Assembly: GCA_950060715.1 (NCBI GenBank)
Contig: CATLVA010000116.1
Coordinates: forward strand, 1 to 5,757
Direction of reading: 5' to 3'
Origin: an uncultured Oligoflexia bacterium
Lineage (GTDB): Bacteria > Bdellovibrionota > Bacteriovoracia > Bacteriovoracales > Bacteriovoracaceae
Length of the DNA: 5,757 bases
The notes under the pieces are model-generated. The model was not told the origin of the DNA. It worked only from the letters and a program-made list of their open reading frames with translations, and did no database searches. Positions within the stretch are counted from its first letter, which is position 1; every line of letters starts with the position of its first letter. A program made the translations under genes and the position numbers. Below are positions 1 through 5,757 of the stretch, in pieces.

Positions 1-268
1 CTTTGAAATTGGATCTCGGAAGATGTTTTTTCAACTCATCCATAGAGATACCAATGTATTCTATAATTTTTCTTTTTTCATTGATGACTCGAAATGAAAT
101 ACCCAGCTTGGCGGAAAGTTGTTCAGCTTGAGCCTTAGATGTACAACTTGCAATAATTCCTGCCTCATTTTGAGAGCGTGGGGCACTGTTTTTTTCGCCA
201 ATGCCTTTTCCGCATGAAATTAATAATAAAAGACAGCCTAAAACCGTCAGGTTCGAATTCCGTTTCAT
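1..268 (-). CDS. Predicted lipoprotein, N-terminal part (C-terminus beyond the left edge)
   Basis: This frame stays open from an ATG at 268 to the left edge (89 codons plus one base), so the protein is partial. The N-terminus is a typical lipoprotein signal peptide: MKRN, a hydrophobic stretch at residues 7-17, then a lipobox L16-I17-S18-C19, so C19 would be the lipidated Cys. G20 follows it; there is no Asp at +2, so outer-membrane sorting is plausible by the enteric rule. A Ser/Asn/Lys-rich linker (about 20-36) is followed by a compact soluble region (about 38-89) containing a second Cys (C42) and the string RVINEKRKIIEYIGIS. A strong ribosome binding site (AAGAGGTG, 5 bases from AGAGG to the ATG) and a sigma-54-like promoter lie upstream. 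I do not recognise the family. The region after the linker could be the start of an exported enzyme, possibly a propeptide-like domain of a subtilase, but nothing catalytic lies in the window. Coding status is well supported; function is unknown. Confidence 0.8.
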   Translation of the reverse strand, partial: MKRNSNLTVLGCLLLLISCGKGIGEKNSAPRSQNEAGIIASCTSKAQAEQLSAKLGISFRVINEKRKIIEYIGISMDELKKHLPRSNFK

Positions 269-271
269 AAG

Positions 272-279
272 CACCTCTT
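272..279 (-). promoter_or_regulatory. Ribosome binding site of the lipoprotein gene
   Basis: On the - strand AAGAGGTG lies just upstream of the ATG at 268. It closely matches the Shine-Dalgarno consensus AAGGAGGTG. It fixes the start of the short partial gene and supports that frame over a longer overlapping open frame from 407. Confidence 0.75.
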
Positions 280-280
280 G

Positions 281-300
281 TGATCGATCTTCCTGATCGA
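281..300. repeat. Short direct repeat TGATCGA with internal inverted repeat
   Basis: TGATCGA occurs at 281-287 and again at 294-300, a period of 13 bases. The same stretch can be read as an inverted repeat, TCGATC (284-289) and GATCGA (295-300), separated by 5 bases. Three GATC tetramers fall in 17 bases. If the predicted sigma-54 transcript starts near 302, the element lies in its 5' untranslated leader, where it could form a small hairpin or bind a regulator. The function is not shown by the sequence. Confidence 0.4.
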
Positions 301-312
301 CACCCATAATTT

Positions 313-328
313 AGCAAGTTCCGTACCA
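313..328 (-). promoter_or_regulatory. Sigma-54 (-24/-12) promoter for the lipoprotein gene
   Basis: Read on the - strand this is TGGTACGGAACTTGCT. It matches the RpoN consensus TGGCACG-N4-TTGCW at every defined base but one (T for C after GG). The invariant GG (-24) and GC (-12) are separated by exactly 10 bases. The predicted transcription start is near 302, about 34 bases before the ATG and just upstream of the strong ribosome binding site. Transcription from such promoters needs an enhancer-binding ATPase acting from upstream, here the stretch towards uvrA where repeats are present. Assignment is from the motif only. Confidence 0.68.
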
Positions 329-352
329 ACAAAGGAAGCGGGAAAACGACGA

Positions 353-362
353 CTTGCGCAAG
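353..362. repeat. Perfect 10-base palindrome CTTGCGCAAG
   Basis: CTTGCGCAAG equals its own reverse complement. It sits in the divergent intergenic region, roughly 50-60 bases upstream of the predicted sigma-54 start and upstream of the uvrA promoter. This size and symmetry fit a dimeric regulator site, but a 10-base palindrome can also occur by chance. Confidence 0.35.
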
Positions 363-389
363 ACTATTGGGCTCCAGTGCCATTTTGGG

Positions 390-407
390 GTGACAAAAGA
401 GTGACAA
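390..407. repeat. Tandem direct repeat GTGACAA with 11-base period
   Basis: GTGACAA occurs at 390-396 and 401-407. Equivalent bases are 11 apart, about one helical turn, so both copies face the same side of the DNA. The pair ends directly before the candidate uvrA -35 element. It also lies about 88-105 bases upstream of the predicted sigma-54 start, a usual distance for an enhancer. It could serve either gene as an activator or repressor site. No known regulator consensus is recognised. Confidence 0.4.
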
Positions 408-420
408 GCTTTGCGAAGCT
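407..420. repeat. Inverted repeat AGCTT-N4-AAGCT over the uvrA -35 region
   Basis: AGCTT (407-411) and AAGCT (416-420) are complementary arms around TGCG, spanning the candidate uvrA -35 hexamer. The position would suit an operator for uvrA. The arms are only 5 bases, so chance is a real alternative. Confidence 0.3.
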
Positions 421-438
421 ATTGAAATTGGGTATAAA
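411..438 (+). promoter_or_regulatory. Candidate sigma-70-type promoter of the uvrA operon
   Basis: The -10 hexamer TATAAA (433-438) lies 16 bases downstream of a weak -35, TTGCGA (411-416, four of six consensus bases). A start six to seven bases after the -10 falls at or next to the uvrA ATG (445). This implies a leaderless or nearly leaderless transcript, consistent with the absence of a Shine-Dalgarno sequence there. No second candidate of similar quality is seen upstream on the + strand. Confidence 0.5.
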
Positions 439-444
439 TGCTGT

Positions 445-3240
445 ATGGATCAGATTCAGATAAATGGCGCAAAAGTTCACAATTTACAAAACATCAGCAT
501 AGATATTCCTAGAAATAAGTTAACTGTAATTACAGGACCCTCTGGTTCGGGAAAATCATCTTTAGCTTTTGATACTCTCTATGCTGAAGGGCAAAGGCGC
601 TATATCGAGTCGCTCTCTAGTTATGCCAGACAGTTTTTAGGACAAATGGAGCCACCTGATGTGGAGAGTATTTCTGGTCTTAGTCCTGCCATCGCTATTG
701 ACCAAAAGTCCACTAGTAAAAACCCGCGTTCAACTGTGGGGACGATTACAGAGATCTACGATTATCTAAGAGTCTTGTTTGCGAGAGTCGGAGATGCTTT
801 CTGTCCACTTACAGGTGATAGTTTGGAAGCTCAAAGTGCAGAGCAAATTGTAAAAAAATTAATGGAGAAAAAAGCCGGGACAAAACTACAAATACTGGCG
901 CCAGTGATTCGCGATCAAAAAGGTGAGCATAGGGATCTCATTCAAAAGTATATGTCTTTTGGTTTTTCTAAAGCTCGTGCTAACGGAAAATTAACCACCC
1001 TTGATGATGATTTAAAGCTGCATAAAACGAAAAAGAATAACCTAGATATCATCATCGATCGTATTGTTGTTAAAGATGGAATTAAGACAAGGCTTACGGA
1101 CTCTGTTGAACAGGCCTTGAAATTTGGAGAAGGTCATTTGTATGTTCTTGTTGATGATCAAGAAGAATTTTACAGCGAGCATTTGTATTCACCAAGTTCA
1201 GGCATATCTTATCCAGCTCTTGAGCCGAGGCTTTTTTCTTTTAATTCTCCTTTAGGAGCTTGTGAGGAATGTAACGGTTTAGGTGAGACTAAAGTTTTTG
1301 ATCGAGATAAATATGTCTTAGATGAAAATCTCTCATTTGCTGATGGAGCGATATTAGCTCTAGGAAAACACGGTAGTTTTTATTACCAGATGGTTCGCTG
1401 TATTTTAGAGGAAGAAGGAGTGGACCTGAGTCGACCTCTTAATAAATGGCCTGCTAAAATCCGCAAAATTATTTTTGAAGGAAGTGATAAAGAGTATACC
1501 TATAAATTTGAGTCTGAAAATTCTAGTTATCAATTTACTAAAGCGTTTGCTGGCCTTGATGCTTGGCTTGATAAAAAATACCGCGAAAGTGCCTCGGATA
1601 AAGTTCGCTCAGATCTTGAGCAATTTATGAATATTCAAACTTGTCCCAAATGTGAAGGAAAGAGATTAAACCCTTATGCATTAGCGGTAAAAATTGGTGA
1701 TAAAGGAATTATGGAGATTTGTGAATTCTCCATTGAAGATGCTCATCATTTTTTTCAAGGTTTAAGTTTTGAAGGGCATAAAAAAATCATAGCCGTAAAA
1801 CTGTTAAAAGAGATTCAAAATAGGCTTAAGTTTTTAGTAGATGTGGGTTTAACATATTTAACCATTAATAGGGCTGCGAACTCTTTATCTGGGGGAGAGT
1901 CCCAGCGAATAAGACTAGCTACGCAAATAGGATCGGCTTTATCGGGCGTGCTTTATGTTTTGGATGAGCCTAGCATAGGGCTTCACCAAAGGGACAATGA
2001 TAAGCTTATTCAGACTTTAATAAATCTGCGCGACCTGGGAAATACTGTCATTGTGGTAGAACACGATGAAGATACTATGCTAGCCAGTGATTATCTTATT
2101 GATATTGGACCGGGAGCTGGCATCCACGGTGGAAAAATTGTGGCCAAAGGAACTCCAAAAGAAGTTTTAAAAGCTAAAACAGTAACAGCTGATTTTCTCG
2201 CGGGCAGACAAAAGATTGCAATTCCAGAAACAAGAAGACAATTAACAGATGCTTTGAAATTAAAAGGTGTCACAAAAAATAATTTAAAAAACTTAGAAGT
2301 AGAAATTCCGATTGGGGGACTGGTGACAATTACTGGTGTTTCAGGGTCCGGAAAATCAACACTTGTTCATAGCGCACTTGTTCCAGCTGTTAAAAACTAT
2401 CTAGCAAAAAAACATCCAAGTAATACTTGCTATAAAAGTATTACTGGGGTTTCAAAAATAGATCAGGTCATCGAAATTGATCAAAGCCCGATTGGAAAAA
2501 CTCCAAAGTCTAACCCTGCTACTTACACTAAATTATTTGATCAAATTCGGGCCCTCTACGCCAATACCAATGAAGCCAAGATTCGAGGCTATAAGCAGGG
2601 AAGATTCAGTTTTAATGTTAAAGGTGGAAGATGTGAAACCTGCGAAGGAAATGGACAGTTAAAAGTTGAGATGAGTTTTCTTCCCGATGTATATGTGACT
2701 TGTACTGATTGTCTAGGTCAGCGCTATAACGAGGAAACTTTAAATATAACCTACAGAGGAAAAAATATCGCTGAGGTTCTCAATATGTCGATTGAAGAGG
2801 CGAGGGACTTTTTTAAAAATCATAAAAAAATTCACCGCGCCCTCGATACACTTTTTTCAGTTGGACTTGGGTATATTAAACTTGGTCAAAGTTCAACGAC
2901 TCTCTCTGGAGGTGAAGCTCAAAGACTTAAGCTTTCAAGAGAGCTTTCTAAAGCAACCAGAGGTCATTGCTTGTATGTCCTGGATGAGCCTACCACTGGA
3001 CTTCATTTTAAAGATATCAAAGTTCTTCTAGATGCCCTCGATCGTTTAATTGAACAAGGTCATTCCGTTTTAGTTATTGAACATAATATGGATGTCATAA
3101 AAGTGAGTGATCATATTATTGACCTGGGGCCTGAAGGTGGAGTCAATGGTGGAGAGATCGTAACTCAGGGGACTCCTGAAGAAGTTGCTAAAGAAAAAAA
3201 ATCACTAACTGGAAAATATCTTAAAAAGGTTTTGAAATGA
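445..3240 (+). CDS. uvrA: Excinuclease ABC subunit A (UvrA), DNA damage recognition ATPase
   Basis: The 931-residue product is full length for UvrA (E. coli, 940). UvrA dimers scan DNA in the cytoplasm for distorting lesions and load UvrB for nucleotide excision repair. Both ABC ATPase halves are intact. Half one has Walker A at 31-39 (K37), signature LSGGESQ at 481-487 and Walker B with D507-E508. Half two has Walker A at 631-639 (K637), signature LSGGEAQ at 820-826 and Walker B with D847-E848. The C-terminal zinc module is complete (C730, C733, C753, C756), and a middle CxxC (C400, C403) is present. In the first zinc module the leading Cys pair is replaced by Ser (S249, S252), while C273 and C276 remain. 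The N-terminus [17 protein letters not shown] aligns with known UvrA starts, supporting ATG 445. No ribosome binding site precedes it and no upstream in-frame ATG exists before a stop. It is the first gene of the operon and overlaps pyrC by 4 bases. Confidence 0.98.
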   Translation: MDQIQINGAKVHNLQNISIDIPRNKLTVITGPSGSGKSSLAFDTLYAEGQRRYIESLSSYARQFLGQMEPPDVESISGLSPAIAIDQKSTSKNPRSTVGTITEIYDYLRVLFARVGDAFCPLTGDSLEAQSAEQIVKKLMEKKAGTKLQILAPVIRDQKGEHRDLIQKYMSFGFSKARANGKLTTLDDDLKLHKTKKNNLDIIIDRIVVKDGIKTRLTDSVEQALKFGEGHLYVLVDDQEEFYSEHLYSPSSGISYPALEPRLFSFNSPLGACEECNGLGETKVFDRDKYVLDENLSFADGAILALGKHGSFYYQMVRCILEEEGVDLSRPLNKWPAKIRKIIFEGSDKEYTYKFESENSSYQFTKAFAGLDAWLDKKYRESASDKVRSDLEQFMNIQTCPKCEGKRLNPYALAVKIGDKGIMEICEFSIEDAHHFFQGLSFEGHKKIIAVKLLKEIQNRLKFLVDVGLTYLTINRAANSLSGGESQRIRLATQIGSALSGVLYVLDEPSIGLHQRDNDKLIQTLINLRDLGNTVIVVEHDEDTMLASDYLIDIGPGAGIHGGKIVAKGTPKEVLKAKTVTADFLAGRQKIAIPETRRQLTDALKLKGVTKNNLKNLEVEIPIGGLVTITGVSGSGKSTLVHSALVPAVKNYLAKKHPSNTCYKSITGVSKIDQVIEIDQSPIGKTPKSNPATYTKLFDQIRALYANTNEAKIRGYKQGRFSFNVKGGRCETCEGNGQLKVEMSFLPDVYVTCTDCLGQRYNEETLNITYRGKNIAEVLNMSIEEARDFFKNHKKIHRALDTLFSVGLGYIKLGQSSTTLSGGEAQRLKLSRELSKATRGHCLYVLDEPTTGLHFKDIKVLLDALDRLIEQGHSVLVIEHNMDVIKVSDHIIDLGPEGGVNGGEIVTQGTPEEVAKEKKSLTGKYLKKVLK
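3223..3229 (+). promoter_or_regulatory. Ribosome binding site of pyrC inside the uvrA 3' end
   Basis: AAAAAGG lies 7 bases before the pyrC ATG at 3237, within the last codons of uvrA. Together with the ATGA overlap it points to coupled translation of pyrC with uvrA. Confidence 0.5.
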
Positions 3241-4541
3241 AGTTATTAATCAAAAACGCCAAGACTATTAAAGCTCTTTTAGGAGAAGAGACAGAGCAAG
3301 AAGTTATTGTAAATCTTGCAATCGATGGAAATAAAATTTTAAAAATTAGTGATACGGAAATCTCAGGTGACTTTGATCGTGTCATTGATGCCAAAGGCTT
3401 TTTTCTCTCGCCTGGTCTTGTTGATCCTCAGGTTCATTTCAGAGAACCAGGCATGGAATATAAGGAAGATATTGAATCGGGGAGTCGTGCTGCCATTAAA
3501 GGTGGTTTTACTACCGTCATCTCTATGCCAAATACTTCTCCCACTGCTGATAAGGCAGAGGTTGTGGCCAGGATGTGGAAAAGGTCGCAGGAAGTGGGAC
3601 TTTGTAAAGTCTATCCAACTGGTGCCGTGAGCTTTGGATTAAAAGGAGAGAGTATTACTGACTTCGCTTCTTTGAAAGAAGCAGGTGCAATTGCATTAAC
3701 GGATGATGGCAAAGGGGTTCAAAACGATGACCTCTTTAGGCAAGCACTGATTGAAGCGAAAAAAGTGGATCTTCCAGTTCTAGATCACTCTGAAGATGAA
3801 TCTCTTTCTCTTGGAGGAGCTATTCATGCTGGAGAGGTTTCCAAAAAATACGGTATTAAAGGAATTGATTCAAACTCTGAAGCTGTTCATGTGGAGAGAG
3901 GTTGTCAAATGAGCGAAGAAACGGGAGGACATTATCATGTACTTCATGTTTCCACCGCTAGATCGATTGAAGCAATAAGACAGGCAAAAGCTAGAGGAGC
4001 AAGAGTTACTGTGGAAGTTTCTCCACATCACCTTCTTTTGAGTGATGAAGATATACCAGAAAGAGAAGATGGAAGCCTAAATCCCAATTGGAAAATGAAT
4101 CCACCATTAAGGTCGAAGGAAGATAGAGAAGCCTGTCAAAAAGCACTTTTAGATGGAACAATAGATGCGATTGCAACCGATCATGCTCCCCATGCTCCTG
4201 ATGAAAAAGCACAGCCAATTGAAAAAGCTCCTTTTGGAATTATTGGTCTTGAGACTGCTTTTCCTCTGGTTTATACCAATTTTGTTAAAACAGGTAAGCT
4301 AAGCCTTCGTAAATGTATAGATCTCATGAGTAAAAATGCTGGTGGTTTGTTTAAATTAGACTGTGGCGTTATAAAAGAGGGCTCTTTAGCGGATCTCGTG
4401 TTGTTTGATCTAGAAAATTCCTTTACAGTTAAAGAGAGCTTTTTTGCATCGAAATCCAAAAATTCACCTTTTATTGGGCACGAATTATTTGGAGAAACAA
4501 AATTAACTATCATGGAAGGTAAAATTGTCTTTGAAAATTGA
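3237..4541 (+). CDS. pyrC: Dihydroorotase, type I (PyrC), with Gln replacing the first metal-site His
   Basis: The 434-residue protein belongs to the amidohydrolase superfamily. Dihydroorotase cyclises N-carbamoyl-L-aspartate to dihydroorotate, the third step of UMP synthesis, in the cytoplasm. Visible motifs in order are: DPQVHFREPG at 63-72 (H67, and R69 for substrate carboxylate); GGFTT and MPNT soon after; TDDG at 155-158, supplying the metal-bridging Asp of the Aquifex-like type; H184 in LDHSED; H237 in HVLHVST; NPPLR at 288-292; and ATDHAPH with catalytic D315. The C-terminal end (SLADLVLFD, then MEGKIVFEN) is the usual small beta domain. The canonical HxH motif reads QxH here (Q65). 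I recall QVHFREPG-type variants in some bacterial dihydroorotases, so this need not mean inactivity. A different cyclic amidohydrolase is the main alternative, but the REPG motif, length and neighbouring cytidine deaminase favour dihydroorotase. The ATG overlaps the uvrA stop (ATGA). Confidence 0.9.
   Translation: MKLLIKNAKTIKALLGEETEQEVIVNLAIDGNKILKISDTEISGDFDRVIDAKGFFLSPGLVDPQVHFREPGMEYKEDIESGSRAAIKGGFTTVISMPNTSPTADKAEVVARMWKRSQEVGLCKVYPTGAVSFGLKGESITDFASLKEAGAIALTDDGKGVQNDDLFRQALIEAKKVDLPVLDHSEDESLSLGGAIHAGEVSKKYGIKGIDSNSEAVHVERGCQMSEETGGHYHVLHVSTARSIEAIRQAKARGARVTVEVSPHHLLLSDEDIPEREDGSLNPNWKMNPPLRSKEDREACQKALLDGTIDAIATDHAPHAPDEKAQPIEKAPFGIIGLETAFPLVYTNFVKTGKLSLRKCIDLMSKNAGGLFKLDCGVIKEGSLADLVLFDLENSFTVKESFFASKSKNSPFIGHELFGETKLTIMEGKIVFEN
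4514..4519 (+). promoter_or_regulatory. Possible ribosome binding site favouring a TTG start for cdd
   Basis: GGAAGG ends 5 bases before an in-frame TTG at 4525, which would add six residues (start, S, L, K, I, E) to cytidine deaminase and overlap pyrC by 17 bases. The ATG at 4543 has no comparable site at normal spacing, but sits directly after the pyrC stop and could be used by re-initiating ribosomes. The sequence alone does not settle which start is used. Confidence 0.35.
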
Positions 4542-4542
4542 A

Positions 4543-4956
4543 ATGAATCCCGTACTTGAAAAAGCCTTTGAAAAAGCAAAATCCGCAAGAGAAAATGCCC
4601 AGGCCGAATATTCCAAAGTGAAAGTAGGAGCTGCTATTAAATTAAAGGGTAGCGATGAAATTTACTCCGGTTCGAACGTTGAATATGTGGTCAATGGTAT
4701 TTCTGTTTGTGCTGAGAGATCGGCAATCAGTCATGCTGTTACCATGCAAGGTAAGCCGGATATAGAATATGTAGTGGTGTGCTCGAATACTGATCCAGTT
4801 CTTTACCCATGTGGAGTTTGTATGCAGGCTCTCTCTGAGTTTTGCACCCCTGAGCTTGATATTTATATTGCTAATCCAAATGGGATTCAGGAAAGAGTAA
4901 AGTTTAAAGAGATATTTACTCATCAATATGCCACTCTTCCTAAGGTATTAGATTAA
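4543..4956 (+). CDS. cdd: Cytidine deaminase, homotetrameric zinc type
   Basis: This 137-residue enzyme hydrolytically deaminates cytidine and deoxycytidine to uridine and deoxyuridine in pyrimidine salvage. Its size matches the short tetrameric class (B. subtilis Cdd, 136 residues). The zinc site is complete: C56-A57-E58 (E58 the proton-shuttling Glu) followed by R59, then P89-C90-G91-V92-C93. Three Cys ligands are the mark of the tetrameric class, against His plus two Cys in the larger dimeric E. coli type. The substrate loop reads SNVE before CAER, keeping the Asn and Glu that contact ribose, but the following NA(A/S) found in many relatives is YVV here. The N-terminal helix and EYSKVKVGAAI (typical APYSxFxVGAA) fit the family. 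ATG 4543 is chosen because it gives the usual length and follows the pyrC stop by 1 base; TTG 4525 is a credible alternative. A related nucleoside or blasticidin-type deaminase is less likely given the pyrC neighbour. Confidence 0.88.
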   Translation: MNPVLEKAFEKAKSARENAQAEYSKVKVGAAIKLKGSDEIYSGSNVEYVVNGISVCAERSAISHAVTMQGKPDIEYVVVCSNTDPVLYPCGVCMQALSEFCTPELDIYIANPNGIQERVKFKEIFTHQYATLPKVLD

Positions 4957-4959
4957 TTC

Positions 4960-5757
4960 ATGGCCCTTTATTACCAGGTCGCAGTCAATATACCGATAAA
5001 AAATAGTGTCTATACTTATAAGTCAGATCAAGAGTTTATGCCTGGAGACTTAGTGGAAATACCGCTAGGAAAGAGAACTTCTCAAGGTGTTATTTTAGGA
5101 GTCACTCCTCCTGAAAAGAATGATGAACTTGATGGCGTTAAAATAAAGCTGATTAAAGGAAAAATTGAAAACTCTTTTCGCCTCACTCAGATTGAGCGCG
5201 AGATGTATGGGTGGATGAGCCGTTATTATCATTACTCTTATGGCAAGTTGATCTTTGATTGCCTTCCCAAGATTTTAAAACGTCCTAGAAAACCTGAGTT
5301 TACCCAAGGCCAAAATAAAGCTCTCGAATTCGAACTAAATACCGAGCAGAAACATATTTTTGATCAGATCTCTACTGCTAAAGAGGAAGGGTTCTCTCAG
5401 CATTATATTCATGGAGTTACTGGCTCTGGAAAGTCAGTTGTCTATCTAGAACTTATGAAAGAGGCTATTGCCGCCGGCCAGTCGGTTCAATTTTTATTGC
5501 CAGAAATTAACCTTACTCCTCAGTTTACCGAGTTTTTTACTGAGCATTTAGATTGTCCTATTTTCACTTATCACTCAGGGGTAACTCCCTCTGAAAAATA
5601 TAATATTTGGAAAGAGCTGCACGAAGGTGACAGACCAGTACTTATCATGGGAGTAAGAAGTTCAATTTTTCTTCCGATAAAAAAATTAGGACTGGTGATC
5701 GTCGATGAAGAGCATGATCAAAGTTTCAAACAAACAGATCGCTGTCCTTATAACGGA
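4960..5757 (+). CDS. priA: Primosomal protein N' (PriA replication restart helicase), N-terminal part
   Basis: An open frame of 266 codons runs without a stop to the right edge, so the gene is 3'-truncated by the window. PriA is a superfamily 2 DNA helicase that recognises stalled forks and D-loops and starts primosome assembly. Residues 1 to about 105 form the N-terminal DNA-binding domain (YQVAVNIPIKNSVYTY, PGDLVEIPLGKR, RYYHYSYGKL, CLP at 101-103). The helicase core follows with LNTEQ at 126-130, Walker A GVTGSGKS at 152-159 (K158; most PriA proteins have T and E in the next two places, here S and V), PEINLTPQ, YHSG, GVRSS at 231-235 (usually GTRS) and DEEH at 249-252 with SFKQ. Only about 20 residues separate CLP from LNTEQ, against roughly 100 in E. 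coli, so the winged-helix domain appears missing. The cysteine-rich zinc region and motifs IV-VI would be beyond the window. ATG 4960 is 3 bases after the cdd stop; only a distant TAAGG (4941-4945) precedes it, suggesting coupled translation. Confidence 0.93.
   Translation, partial: MALYYQVAVNIPIKNSVYTYKSDQEFMPGDLVEIPLGKRTSQGVILGVTPPEKNDELDGVKIKLIKGKIENSFRLTQIEREMYGWMSRYYHYSYGKLIFDCLPKILKRPRKPEFTQGQNKALEFELNTEQKHIFDQISTAKEEGFSQHYIHGVTGSGKSVVYLELMKEAIAAGQSVQFLLPEINLTPQFTEFFTEHLDCPIFTYHSGVTPSEKYNIWKELHEGDRPVLIMGVRSSIFLPIKKLGLVIVDEEHDQSFKQTDRCPYNG

Noticed and set aside
165..407. An 80-residue open frame on the - strand over the intergenic region and the lipoprotein gene
   Set aside because: It is in another frame from the lipoprotein gene, spans the sigma-54 promoter and lacks a ribosome binding site. 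The ATG at 268 with signal peptide and lipobox explains the region better.
441..453. CTGTATGGATCAG at the uvrA start as an SOS (LexA) box
   Set aside because: It does not match the enteric CTGT-N8-ACAG pattern, and no TTAC-N3-GTAA type site is seen in the intergenic region either. SOS control of uvrA is not supported by the sequence.
2792..3031. Other open frames inside uvrA and pyrC (for example 2477-2662, 2792-3031, 3349-3630, 4006-4218)
   Set aside because: They are out of frame or antisense within strongly conserved coding sequence and have no recognisable domains.
3237..4541. pyrC as an inactive dihydroorotase because Q65 replaces a His
   Set aside because: All other catalytic and substrate residues are kept, there is no sign of decay in the frame, and similar variants exist as far as I recall. 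It is reported as a variant, not as non-functional.
4271..4588. A 105-residue open frame on the - strand across the pyrC/cdd junction
   Set aside because: It lies antisense to two well-recognised genes, resembles no family I know and is most likely a shadow of their codon use.
1..5757. A CRISPR array, insertion sequence, tRNA or new defence system
   Set aside because: I saw no spaced long repeats, transposase motifs, terminal inverted repeats, cloverleaf-like segments or defence-type domains. The genes are housekeeping.

Overview
This is an ordinary bacterial chromosomal window, AT-rich by eye. It holds four tightly packed genes on the + strand, uvrA, pyrC, cdd and priA, and the 5' end of one divergent lipoprotein gene on the - strand. 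No mobile element, CRISPR array, tRNA or rRNA is visible. The lineage cannot be fixed from sequence alone. A small predicted lipoprotein under a sigma-54-type promoter and an AT-rich repair/nucleotide operon would fit a Bdellovibrio/Bacteriovorax-like bacterium, but that is a low-confidence guess.

Layout. Bases 1-268 (- strand) encode the first 89 residues of a lipoprotein that runs off the left edge. Bases 269-444 are a divergent intergenic region. It carries a near-consensus sigma-54 (-24/-12) promoter facing the lipoprotein gene, several short repeats and palindromes, and a plausible sigma-70-like promoter for uvrA. The -10 box of that promoter lies so close to the uvrA ATG that the mRNA would be nearly or fully leaderless. 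Bases 445-4956 hold uvrA, pyrC (overlapping uvrA by 4 bases) and cdd (1 base after pyrC). After a 3-base gap, priA begins at 4960 and runs off the right edge. The junctions are too short for promoters or terminators, so these four genes probably form one translationally coupled operon.

Function. The operon combines nucleotide excision repair (UvrA), de novo pyrimidine synthesis (dihydroorotase), pyrimidine salvage (cytidine deaminase) and replication restart (PriA). The joint theme of DNA repair, restart and pyrimidine supply is an inference from gene order.

The points most worth checking are variations in otherwise conserved proteins. PriA appears to lack the winged-helix domain between its N-terminal DNA-binding domain and the helicase core. 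UvrA has lost one Cys pair of its first zinc module. The dihydroorotase has Gln in place of the first metal-binding His. I did not find a convincing new multi-gene system in this window.
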